Shown: one piece after another, positions 31,686 to 41,617 of the stretch
Layout of the letters: each line of letters begins with the position of its first letter
Numbering within the stretch: the stretch's first letter is position 1
NCBI GenBank assembly: GCA_977006965.1
Contig: OZ345353.1
Span: 1,178,001-1,242,000 of the forward strand
Length of the DNA stretch: 64,000 nucleotides
Reading direction: 5' to 3'
From: Phymatolithon calcareum
Lineage: Eukaryota > Rhodophyta > Florideophyceae > Hapalidiales
The notes under the pieces: generated by a model
Told to the model about the DNA's origin: nothing
The model's input: only the letters and a program-made list of their open reading frames with translations
The model's database searches: none
Translations under genes and position numbers: made by a program

Positions 31686-32753
31686 AACACGCTCACACGG
31701 CCAGTGCCAAGACAGGCCCTCGGTTCATGGATTTTACAATGTTGGTCTCTCCAGAAATTTTCCTTGAGTCCTCGCTTGTCCATACTAGTTTTGCCATTAC
31801 TTACCTCATCATGATGGTGCATCATCGTCAATGACGCCTAATATCTTCTTCTGGTAGTGTTGGCTTTCTTAGAAATGTTCCCACGGACCATTGCTTTCAT
31901 ATGATTTTATGATAGCTTCGTTTTAGCCTGTGTGCTCCGTGCATGTCTGTCGTCGCCAAGGAACGACTTCCTTCTGAGCACCTTTGTTCCACATTATCGC
32001 ATTCTTCCGGGAGCTATCTCTCGGACAGTCAATTCCTGCTCTTTTATTGTTAGTAGAGAATTTCGAATTAAGGAGGCCACAAGTGACCAGACTACGCTAC
32101 AATAGAAAACGGTTCAGAAAGCAAGACCACTTACTCCCAGGTGAGTCGTTGGGCGCTTTTAGGATATCCGACCTTTCTTAGAGTTAGCGATTCTGGGAGG
32201 TGAAGTTCATCAAATCGGGAGGAGCCAAGCCGAGGAGCAAGAGCACCGCTAGGCTCTTCCGTGCGATTAATTTTGCAAGACATGGCTACATTTGAGCCGC
32301 CCGATCCGGACCGAGAGCTATGGCGTGTTCAGCGCAGAAAATCGATCTCGCCTCGAAAGAGAACGTCCACGGAAAAGAGCGTTTCAAAAAATGTCAAGTC
32401 TATGAAACAACTAAATCGGGCCAGCAATGGAAAAGGACAAAATATGAAGGCGAAAGAGGCCCAGAGTCGCGAAACGGTGGCCACTCGCCTGCGTTCTAAG
32501 AAAGATAGTCATCAAACTCGCGCGGAGGCAGGATCTGCTACGGAGAGGTCCGAAACTCCATCCAGCGCTGAAAGCGATTCATCTCTTAGCGGAACGAAAG
32601 AAAAATTGGAGGAGCCACGTGACATTGCTTGATTTCCAGAATCTGCACTAAAGAGAGCTGGAGAGATCCCCGCTCAAGCTCAGAAAACATATGAAGGAGA
32701 GAGTGGCATAAGGTAAGGAGAAACTGACGAAGATGAAACTGGAGAAGATACTC

Positions 32754-33174
32754 TGTGGCCTCCAACGCCACTATCATACTCCTATACAAATAGCTCCCTT
32801 CAAATTGTCATTATAGCTTGCATTTACAGCAAGCCTTTACAAATGTCATTACAGTCCTTACAGTACCGTAAGTTTCGATGCGTACTTACACCATGAGGAT
32901 CACCAAGGGCAAACCCTAGAGCCTCTGCTTACAGCTTATAGCTGCTTTACATTGCTTACAAGTCATTACTCTGTAAGCATTACACCGCGCCTGCAGCGGG
33001 CTACGAAGCTACAAAGCGGCTTCCAGGTTCTTCCATTGATCCAGTTTTCATATCTCATTCTTTGATCCAATTCTTTTTCTATAAAGGTCGCCGAGAAGTG
33101 GCGCCCTCTCCTTTTTGCCAGGGAACAACCCGACCACAGCCAGTGTGCCAAATTGTGCGCTTTAACACCCCACA
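32754..33174 (-). repeat. Solo LTR (copy D) inserted in LINE ORF1
   Basis: The + strand starts TGTGGCCTCCAACGCC and ends TTTAACACCCCACA, the inverse of the TGTGGGG...CCACA LTR. Its 421 bp include the TATA-like TTTTTCTATAAAGG inverted box. Flanking pentamers are TACTC (32749-32753) and AGCTC (33175-33179), a degraded duplication with three of five matching. ORF1-like acidic coding sits on both sides. Confidence 0.75.
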
Positions 33175-34118
33175 AGCTCTGAGAATGAAAACAGCGAGCG
33201 TGATAGGAGAGAAGTGCACGGTAGTGAGATCAATGAAAGATTTCTGAAGGTGCGAAACAAGGTACGATGCAACAAATGAGACGTACGTGGAGAGCTTATA
33301 TTACAGGGCACTCCTCCATCCGGAGAAGTAATTGCCACATTATGTAAGGCGTGCAAGTCACACACCCAAGGCAAAGTAGTTTCACTGGAAATTGAGATTG
33401 CGGAGCTATCCACAGGGCAATCGACGCGACCTAACAAGGGACGAGAAAAAACAGTAGCGTCAGGGATATCTAGCGAGTTCGGGAAGAAAATCGATGCAAT
33501 AATGGCCACCCTAACCGACGCCTGCGAGAGAATGACAGTCAGGGAAGCCCAAGTTCGCATAATGAGAAGAGATGGGGAGTCGGAACAAGCTAGAAGGGTG
33601 ATTGACAATCAGATTGTCACGAAAGAGAACAAGGTCCGAGCGGAAGAGGAAACATGCCGATCGAGAGAGCTTCGCCGAGAAGCAGACCGCTCCAAACACA
33701 GAGAATGACCACAGAGGGCACGCCTCTGATGGAGACGGAGCGCCGATTCCAGTCCTACGCTGCAGCAACAGCACACGTCCGGCCATCGCTGAAAAGCCTA
33801 CCGCGGGATAACAGTGATGCCATCACGAACTTTAAAAAAGTATTGAACGCGCACTGAAGGAACACTACCCGCTCAAAAATTATTCCACTGTACTTTAAAG
33901 GCCTTGAAAAAATGGACGAGGTTGATTTGTACCACGAACAGATGAAAATAGTTCCGAAAAAAGCAGTACTCGGTCTCTCGCTCAGAATTGAGATTCTGTC
34001 TGATGACATTTTCGTGGAAAGGGCGATTGCCTCGCTAAAAGCATATGAAATTAGGCACGAACCGAATTACAATCTCTTCGATGACTCTGTATCCCGCCCG
34101 CAAGACTCACTGAAAAAG

Positions 34119-34498
34119 TGTGGGGTTTGAAACGGACAAGTTGGCACACTGGCTGCGCTCGGGTTGTTCCTTGACAGAAAGGAGAGGGCGCCGCTCCGCG
34201 GCGACCTTTATAGAAAAAGGATTGGATTAAAAACTGAGTTGGTAGTATGAGAAATGGATCAATGGAAGAATCTGGAAGTTGCCGCCACCGCAATGTTTAC
34301 AGTGTAAGAACCAATAAGCTGTAAGCAGCGGTTCTAGGGTTTGCCCTTAGTGCTCCTTCATGGTGTAAGTACTCATCGAAAGGTATGGTATTGTAATGAC
34401 TGTAATGCTATCTGTAAGGGCTTGCTGTAAAAGCAAGCTGTAATGACAATTTGAAGGGAGCTAGCTTTATAGGAAATGGGGAGTATTTGGACTCTACA
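34119..34498 (+). repeat. Solo LTR (copy E) inserted in LINE ORF1
   Basis: It begins TGTGGGGTTTGAAACGG and ends GGACTCTACA. Flanking pentamers AAAAG (34114-34118) and GAAAG (34499-34503) match at four of five positions. At 380 bp it carries the TTTATAGAAAAAGG box and the TGTAATG repeats of the family. It is inverted relative to copy D, so D and E are independent insertions and not the two LTRs of one element. Confidence 0.8.
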
Positions 34499-34951
34499 GA
34501 AAGACCGGGCGCTGAAAAACGTATACGAAATCCGAAAGCGCGTGTAAAGGTGTGCTGGAGCAACAGCTGATTTTCGCACCCGCCAGTGGTATAGAATTAA
34601 CCAGCGAAGGGCAGAGGAAGCCATCAAGTTCTTTGAGGGCGCAGACCTTGACATGACCAATGTCATGTCACCGTATGGAAGAGTTCCGGACATACAAAAA
34701 GTACCATCAGAAACTGACACTACTTGAAACTCAGGGGCTCAGTTCAGCACAAACCGCGAAGAGCTTTCAAGAAATGAAGAACAGTGTGATGGGGAAAATG
34801 ATGTGCAGGACAAAGCCAGTGAGAACCCAAGGGCGCCTCCAACGCAGGTCAGTAGCAGAGGAGACGAAAACAGCCAACAAACCGTCGTAGACGACGAAAA
34901 AGGAATCCACCCACCAGTATCGCACAGGGAAGCTGAAGAAAATGAGGAACA

Positions 34952-37900
34952 ATGATCATAGGAAACCGCATTGAATTATGTACTTTCAACGTGGGAGGTT
35001 CGTCGGAAACACCAGCCATGGTTGAAGCCCTGATGGAACGGTATCACATACAGGTATTCGGGCTGTGTGAGACATTCAAAAAAGAAGACACTACGACAAG
35101 GGTTAACTATGACCAAATTTGCGCTACAAGACAACAGGAAGAAGGAGATAGACCTCGTGGAGGAGTTGCACTCATAGCTAGGCCAAGAACACCCACAAAA
35201 GTGCTCTTCAAAAGAGCTGTGGTAGCGCAGATCGGCGGATCGACGCCAGTAAGTACTTCGGGAACGGTTGGCCGTTGAGGCCGTGCAAGGCTCCAGCGAT
35301 TGGTCTCTCCCGATGGAGGATAGTGGCAGAGCAAACTGCAAAACACACACACGTACTTGGGTCCAATCGCAAGAGGACACCAACGTCCGTACGCGGACAC
35401 AGGGGCGACGGTCCTAGGACTGAGGCTTGACCGACGGCGCAGAGTTGAGGTCGTACGCGAGGCCTTCCCTGAGGCGAGAGGTCCGCGAAGGTTGGAACTG
35501 AAAACGGTCGATCTGGACCAAAAACGGGTTGCTCCTTTACTGAGGGCCGGCGGCCAAAAGCCCGCCATATACTAACAAATCGGTCTTATCATACTAGAAA
35601 TAAACCTAAACGGAGTGGACGACGGAGTCGAGTGCACAGTGTGTAAGCCCATGTGGGCTGTAATGGTCGGGGAAAAGCAAGGCCTCAGGGCCACCCATCC
35701 ATACTACTACAAGAGCAACAAAAGTGCACCAGGCAGTGGTGGCGAATATCTCAAACATAACGATGGCCGTTGTGTACATTTCGCCTTCAGCCAAACAAGA
35801 AGATTACGACACCTGTCTTGCTTACGTACGCAAGTACTGCCGTGGAAAAACTGTCATCATGGGTGACCTGAACGCGAGACACAGACTTTGGGACCATAAC
35901 GGAAACTGGAGGGGGACCAAGATTGTATTGTCGGCAGCGAGGCAGAACTGGAGAATAAGGACAACGAGCAGCCCCATATTCCGGACAAATCAAGGAAGAA
36001 GCAATATCGACATATTTCTCACAAAGTCAGCGGAAGCTGAAGTTCCGTATGTTCAGAACGGATCATGGGATGGTAACACAGAACACACACCGGTTCGAAT
36101 GCGATTCTTGAATCATAAAATTGTCGCACAGCAGAAGGAAAAGTTCATATCAAGAGCAGCAAGGAATGCCCAGAACGAGCGGCACAAGCCAGTGCGGAAA
36201 TATCCTCGTGGGCCCCAGAGATGATCCAAAAACTGCGCGCTTCTATCAATGAAGATGACCTCAATGCTTGGTACAAAATTCTACGCGTCAAGGTAACAAA
36301 GCCCTGGACCTCCGACAAGCCCAGGCCGGGACAATACAAGTCGTTCTGGAACACAGAGCTCGATCATTTAGCCAAGAACAGAACAAGGATTTACAAAAGG
36401 GTACAAAGGATGGGTCTCCAAGCAGACAAAGCTGAGCTGAGAAAAGTCAAAGCGCTGATCCAGAAAAAGGTACGTAAATCGAAGGAGGACCAATTTGAAA
36501 AATATATAGAAGGAATCGAGAAGATGGGCCCCCCTGAGGCTGCAAAAGTCGCGAGCAAGGTTATGAAGTCCAAGAAGCGACGAACTAGTAAGAACCGGAC
36601 CCTAGGAGCCGCGGTACACCCGAGCAAGTTTTCCGCGTACATCTCGAACGTGTGCAAAGCGGAGAAGGATTGGAATGTGAGCCTTGCAAGGTTTACCGTT
36701 AACAGAGCAATGAGGAGTCATCTTCGAAGAGCCTTTAACAGAGCGCCAAGAGGCAAAGCTGTGGGCATAGACGTAGAGATGCTACACGCAAACAAGGTGG
36801 TCCGTTTCGAATTGATTCTGGTTCTGTGGGAGACATGCGGGCGACTGAGGTGCCTCCCACCACAATGGCGACAAGAAACACTTATTCCCCTTTACAAGAA
36901 AGGTCCAGAACACATTGCGGCAAACTACAGGCCTATCTCTCTACTGAGTCAGGTCAGGAAGATAATCGATTCCACCCTAGGCTCATACGTAAGGGATCAC
37001 TACCGGTTTAAGAGAGCACAACTGGGTTTTCGGAGAGACAAGAGCACATATTTGGCCATACTTTGCGCAAAGAATACTATGCAAAATGGTCACCCGTTCG
37101 TTGCTGTACTTGACTTGTCAGCAGCGTATTACAGCGTCCCGAGGAATATCCTCCTCGAGCGACAGAAGAAAAAGCTGCCGGTGCACATAACAAAGATGGT
37201 ATCTTACCTGATGAAACCGTCGTGGATCACGTCGGCAGGAGATGAAACGAAAATGTGGTGCATTATCGACCGAGGCGTTCCGCAGGGCTCCCCGCTTAGA
37301 CCGTGCATATATAGCATATTCATGGATACGTTCACGGAAGCTGCCGCCCAAGTAACAAGAACAGTGTCCCACCATCCAGAGCAGCTATTTGCGGATGACG
37401 TTCTTCTTCAGGCAAAGAATGCAAAAGGATTGCAGAAACTATTGGACATAGCTACGAAGTAGCCAACCGAGAACTCCATGAAATGGAACACGAAGCCAGC
37501 AAAGAGCAAGGTCCTTAAGTACAAAGGACTCCCAAAGAATAAATTCTTCCTTGCAGGAAAAGAGCTGCACAAGACCTGGAGACTTCCTACCTCGGGATCT
37601 GTATGCAAAACAACGGAGTCACCGACAACACAGCAATCTCAAGAGTTCGGAATGCGATGGAATGCATACACAAACTCCGCCAAATTGGCTTGAATGTCAG
37701 AGGACTCCAACCAACTACATGCATCAAGATTTTCAAGTCGTTGATTCTCCCCAAATGGGAGTATGCCATTCACCTGACACCGATCACGAAACGACTACTA
37801 TCGGCAATTGAAGCAGCAGAAGGTCTTTTCTACAGATACGTTTTCGGAAAATATGCCGAGTATCGAAGGGAGAGGATGCGAGTGCTCTGCCGTCTCGGCA

Positions 37901-38447
37901 GCCCACAGATGAGGAGAATGCACCAGGCTGAAAGGTTTGCCTTAAGCTTGGTAAGACGGAGGAAGTTCCTGGAGCTTTCAGAAGAATACCAGAGAAAAGA
38001 AAAAGATCTGGAAGACTTATCAAAGGACATTGGTTATCTCGGGGAAGAGGAACACCTTAAAGAGGCTCTGAAACAAGCGGAAGAAGGTATGGTGTCAAAA
38101 AAGGGACGCCTACAAGCAACAGTTAAAGTCTGGTCGTTGGAAGAAGAGGGTTGGACAGTTAAAATCCCGACCGGCGTACCGAACGACCTCCCGGAAGTGT
38201 TATATATATATGGGACAGAACTGCGCGGTTGAGATGCTTGAGAGTCATTTTCAACAGAGTTCCTTTGTGGAGAAAATCCATTCTGGCGAAGCACTTTGGG
38301 ACTGGTGCTGTGGTGGAGCTTATCGTGTTGCAACGTATACTGGGGTCTATGAAGATGGACCAAGAAACGGAATATGAATGCAAAAGACTTACTCGGGCCC
38401 TCACAGGGAGAGAAATTCGAATTAAGGAAATGTTACAAGGAGAGTAG
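34952..38447 (+). pseudogene. LINE family A ORF2: endonuclease, reverse transcriptase and C-terminal domain
   Basis: ORF2 nicks target DNA and reverse transcribes the LINE RNA. The endonuclease starts MIIGNRIELCTFNVGGSSET with GLCETF. It is interrupted by a 340-bp insert at 35236, then continues VIMGDLNARHRLWDHNGNW (about 35857), SNIDIFLTKS and GNTEHTPVRM, the AP-endonuclease D/N, D and H positions. The RT frame (36221-37462) has LIPLYKKGPEHIAANYRPIS, VLDLSAAYYSVP (motif A), GVPQGSPLRPCIYS and the catalytic LFADDVLL. TGG has become TAG at 37460-37462. The frame shifts near 37600 to SRVRNAMECIHKLRQIGLN, AAEGLFYRYVFGKYAEYRRE and a lysine/glutamate-rich region. It shifts again to FNRVPLWRKSILAKHFGTGA and ends at 38447. 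No RNase H domain is seen. At least four lesions make it inactive. Confidence 0.88.
35236..35575 (+). other. GC-rich 340-bp insert in the LINE endonuclease
   Basis: The insert is flanked by CAGATCGG (35228-35235) and CAAATCGG (35576-35583), an 8-bp duplication with one mismatch. Removing it joins VVAQIG to LIILEINLNG in frame. Base composition is clearly more GC-rich than the LINE. It holds a short open frame (35357-35575) with RRRRVEVVREAFPEARGPRR, unlike any other protein here. No terminal inverted repeat or A-tail is apparent, so the class is unknown. The 8-bp duplication would fit hAT-type integration. Confidence 0.6.
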
Positions 38448-38689
38448 AGAGATGAGGATCGAAAAAAGAGAGAACATGACCTGTTACAATTTGATCATAA
38501 CATATCCCCTGGTCTTTTATCTGTTCGACCTCGACTTCTCTCTCCTTCGCTAACTAAGGACTGCTTGAAAACCTGAAATCACCACGTGCCGCTGGGTAGA
38601 GGCTGAATTTTCCCCCTCGATGTCCATAGGAGACCAGTTGTCTGTTGTAGTCCACTGCATCGTGTTACACCAACAAAAAGAATCTATTC

Positions 38690-38805
38690 TCGTGACAGAA
38701 TCCAGCCAAAACCTCCTGGCACTAGGAAATTTTCCCCAAGCGTCAGCAGATGCCGTGGTAACTTTTAAATAAAAATCTACCTTTCTTATTCTTCTCTCCC
38801 CTTCA
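38690..38805 (+). repeat. LINE family C 3' end
   Basis: GACAGAATCCAGCCAAAACC, CGTCAGCAGATGCCGTGGTA and TAAATAAAAATCTACC, with a TTCTTATTCTTCTC end, match 14800-14905. It lies about 180 bp after the end of LINE A copy 2. Confidence 0.6.
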
Positions 38806-38929
38806 AGTTCAGGAAAGTGTTATTTTCATGACATGATAGAAAACAATTCAGTTTTTAAAAAAGTGCTCCTCAGGAGATTTTACGCAACTGTAAGAAGTCT
38901 ATGTGGTGCGTCCATCACTATCACAAATA

Positions 38930-39440
38930 ACTGAAGAGAAAGACGAGAATCTCGTCTGACAAGTCGAGCGAGCTATCAGCAATACTCAAACTCCCGAAGG
39001 TGAAACACCGGCTATTAGCGCTTCAATACATCTGCGGAAGATTTCCGCAGGTGTCGACAACAAGCATGGTGGAAAATTTTGGAAACCGTGCTCAACAGAA
39101 TATGGCAACGCTGGAAAACAATTTGTCAGAATATGACCTGAAAGGAGAAAAAAGACCAGATACCGAGAAAGCACTTAACGAGCTTTTGCTATTCAGCAAG
39201 ACCATAATCCAGTGCATGGAAAACGAAGAAGCAGTGCTCTGAAACCGAGATACGAGAAGTTAAGTAGATGTGCCTCAGGGCAAAAAGCCTAACAGCGGGA
39301 ACACCAGCTGCGAACCCACAAGAACACCACATAGAAGGTAGGACGATCTAGGTTCCAAACTTTTCCCAGGCTGTAGGTTTCAACGGTCTACACACTGGAA
39401 TGTAGCTGTGGAAGCTGTAACACTAGTAGTCGCCATGGCG
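38930..39440 (+). pseudogene. LINE family B copy, C-terminal coding and 3' UTR
   Basis: The frame 39000-39242 reads KHRLLALQYICGRFPQVSTT, FGNRAQQNMATLENN and EKALNELLLFSKTIIQ, ending ENEEAVL. It shares the RHRQLA...GRFP..STT...FG...EKALD signature of all family B copies. The 3' UTR runs up to the hAT derivative at 39471. Possible continuation after 40380 (GTGTGAGGGTTGGAATC) suggests that element inserted into this LINE. Confidence 0.65.
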
Positions 39441-39470
39441 CTTGCCGTGTAAGCGTGGTTCAGGTGTTGT

Positions 39471-40380
39471 CAAAGCATTGGAATTATTTATTAATTTTTA
39501 TTCTTTTCTCGGCGCAGTGTCGAGAATAAATAATTTATTGTTGAACGCAGAAGCAATAAATTATTGTACTCATGTTCAGTGAGGAATAAATAACTGGTTA
39601 TTCCCCGAATTATTGAATCCGTCTTGCTACTTTCTGTCACGATAACATTGACGTCTTCGATTCCCCGCGCACCCGAGTTAGCATGAAGGAAGATCTGCTT
39701 CTCGAAGTTTACAGGAATCCAGGGCGTAACCAGCGAGAGAGAAAAGCCTCTCGCACATGTTAGACGTTGGTACAATGAATCGCAAGTCCATGTACTCAGA
39801 ATCAGAGGAAATAACGCTTTTGCGACGCTTCAATGCGCGCTCGGCGAGCGATAGTGAAATGTCATCAACAGTCAAACTCACAGCACAGACAACTTTCTTC
39901 AATTTCTCAGTAGCACGTGACTCACAAAATTCGTGTAACCCCGTCCAGAATCTTTCTGTCGCGTTCCACACTTGCAAGTCCACACAGCGGAGTTGGGATC
40001 CGGCCGCGTGAAAAACTGATCGCGAACACGCGTACCGAGAACTCGCGGCATCTTGGCTGCTACCAAACGGTGCTCGCCTGGTCCAAAGTTCTCGTTATAC
40101 TGGGTGGACTGCCATGATTTTCACAATCCTGGGGGAACTCTTCAATAACCGGATCGAAAAAATGAGGAGTCCGCAACCGACACGTCATGCGCTATCGATG
40201 ACCAACACGTCACATTACTCTTCAAGAATACGTATACGCAGTCGGGCGTTCTCTAGTGAATAATGCTTCCAAGTAAATACAATAATTGTCGCAACCACGA
40301 CGATCTCAATAAGCACAATAAATATACGCGACTCAGGAATTTAAATAATTACAATAGCAGTTAGTTTTTCCAATGCTTTG
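39471..40380 (-). mobile_element. Internally deleted hAT-1 derivative
   Basis: Inverted termini CAAAGCATTGGAA (39471) and TTCCAATGCTTTG (ending 40380) bound 910 bp collinear with both ends of hAT-1. The BED-finger coding (TGKCETRRKDSGRGYTNF-like, about 39910-39975 on the minus strand) is joined directly to the region before the dimerisation domain (EKLKKVVCAVSLTVDDISLS). The catalytic core is removed and the two parts fall in different frames. The element is therefore non-autonomous. Flanking octamers are not identical, so I cannot confirm the duplication. Confidence 0.8.
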
Positions 40381-40959
40381 ACGGCGCTGTGTGAGGGTTG
40401 GAATCAAGAAGAAGGTTTACTTGGGCATGTTGGTCAACAAACCGATTTACTGGTCGACGATGGATGTCTGTATCGGTATCAGCTGTCAATGATTTATGTG
40501 GATATCGATGTTCGTGACCCTTCTACTTGCGGTCGACTAAATTGTCTTACATACATTAATGATCTATGAATAGACCTACAGAAAGCTACCGTGAGGAGGT
40601 AAGCGTGCACCAAAATGATGACGCCACGTAGCTTACCCGTCATCTCGTGCCCACGGAAGTCTCTAATTCATCTCACGCCAGTAGATCTTGTGGCTGTGAT
40701 GAAGGGAATTAAAGAGGAGGGGAAAGCATAGTTGGAGCGTTAGGTTGGAGTTGGCCCGCGAAGGAAGGCCAATATCCTTCTATGAGAAGTAATGTCAGCC
40801 AGAGCACAGCTCCTCATTGCAGAGACAATAAGGCTGGACAAGGAATCTTCGCGCGAGGTTTGGCCGACCTTGCACGGCAAGCAATATGTAGGAGGTGCAG
40901 ACTCTGCTGATGGATGTCAACGGCTCTTCGACAAGCAGACGAATCCCGAGATTTACAGT

Positions 40960-41032
40960 AGCAACTCAGGAAGCCTTGCCCATAGCGAATATATTCGTAT
41001 GACTGTGGGGCTTGTGAAAAAATCATAGGCAA
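40960..41032 (+). repeat. LINE family B1 3' tail
   Basis: GGAAGCCTTGCCCATAGCGA, then TATTCGTATGACTGTGGGGC, match the B1 tail, most closely the copy at 17255-17295. The A-rich end is degraded. Confidence 0.55.
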
Positions 41033-41384
41033 TAGTGAACAAGCGGCATGCAGCGAACTCAAAAAAGGCTCTCACATCTCTCTGACAGCTGTCATCATGA
41101 CGCAACAATGATTTTCGCAACTTCTAGGTCTGGGATGAGCACTCTCCCGAAGACAAGAAACAAGGGATCTCAGGTATATCCGTTTCACATTCTATCGCGT
41201 GCATATCACATCACTACAGCAAATTCGGATTCAGTCTGATAGGCTCTGGATGGGCGGCACTTCATACTCCTGCGCTCATGACGAGATTCGTAATGGTATA
41301 ATTGCAGAAGCACCTGAGCAGTAGATTGAGCGTATCAATAGGTCTCCGTCGGCTCAGCTCTCATTTGGGTGCCCAAAGAGAGAA

Positions 41385-41590
41385 TTGGCCGGTGTAGGCA
41401 TCGTTTCATGCCTGGTTCCCGCAATAGGAAACCAGCGGTCACTACGGATCAACATTACAAACTTGTTCGCGACGACATTCTTGAACAGCACGTGCCCCTT
41501 CGCGAGGTTCCGCAACGCAAAGCACGCAATAGGTAATAAACTCTCTTGTTTTTCTAAAGTGTTTCTTGCCGTTTTGCGATATTCAAGAAT
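41385..41590 (+). repeat. Unclassified coding-like repeat, copy 2
   Basis: It matches 13478-13650: GGAAACCAGCGGTCA, ACGACATTCTTGAACAG, CCTTCGC(A/G)AGGTTC and the terminal TTGCCGTTTT. One frame reads RNRKPAVTTDQHYKLVRDDI then LEQHVPLREVPQRKARN. The protein family is unknown. Confidence 0.45.
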
Positions 41591-41617
41591 AAGCGTGACA
41601 CGCTGTTTGTCATATCA

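Larger units (their letters stand above)
32282..34954 (+). pseudogene. LINE family A ORF1 (RNA-binding/gag-like), interrupted
   Basis: It opens MATFEPPDPDRELWRVQRRK and continues lysine- and serine-rich with an SSAESDSSLSGTKEK stretch. After LTR D come a C-x2-C element in ATLCKACKSHTQGKVV, then a helical charged region (TDACERMTVREAQVRIMRR, EARRVIDNQ-like) and FQSYAAATAHVRPSL. MDEVDLYHEQMKIVPKKAVL follows. After LTR E it resumes with AEEAIKFFEGADLDMT and ends in an acidic tail, VSHREAEENEEQ, stop. Frameshifts and stops occur at about 32632, 33708 and 33857. The role as an RNA-binding chaperone is inferred from position before the endonuclease-RT ORF. No classical RRM or CCHC knuckle is clear. 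Confidence 0.6.
32240..38509 (+). mobile_element. Nearly complete non-LTR retrotransposon (LINE family A, copy 2)
   Basis: It is the longest LINE in the window. It has ORF1 (32282-34954, interrupted by two solo LTRs), ORF2 with an AP-like endonuclease, reverse transcriptase and C-terminal domain (34952-38447), and a short 3' UTR ending GATCATAACATATCCCC at 38509. ORF1 ends and ORF2 begins in an ATGA overlap at 34952-34955. Without the later insertions (421, 380 and 340 bp plus duplications) it would be about 5.1 kb. The exact 5' end is uncertain because no second 5' end is available for comparison. It is dead through frameshifts and a nonsense codon. Confidence 0.85.

Noticed and set aside
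32754-34498. Copies D and E as long terminal inverted repeats of one DNA transposon
   Set aside because: The same unit occurs singly with TG...CA ends and 5-bp duplications at 1777 and 6030, so D and E are independent solo LTRs. LINE ORF1 sequence fills the space between them.
35107-35568. 153-codon minus-strand frame within the LINE endonuclease
   Set aside because: It is antisense to the endonuclease and its GC-rich insert and shows no domain; treated as a shadow.
23237-37462. Reassigned stop codon (TAG as sense) in this genome
   Set aside because: Stops of both TAG and TAA occur in LINE copies together with frameshifts, and the two zinc-finger genes and hAT-2 are free of internal TAG. 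Ordinary decay and shared descent explain it.
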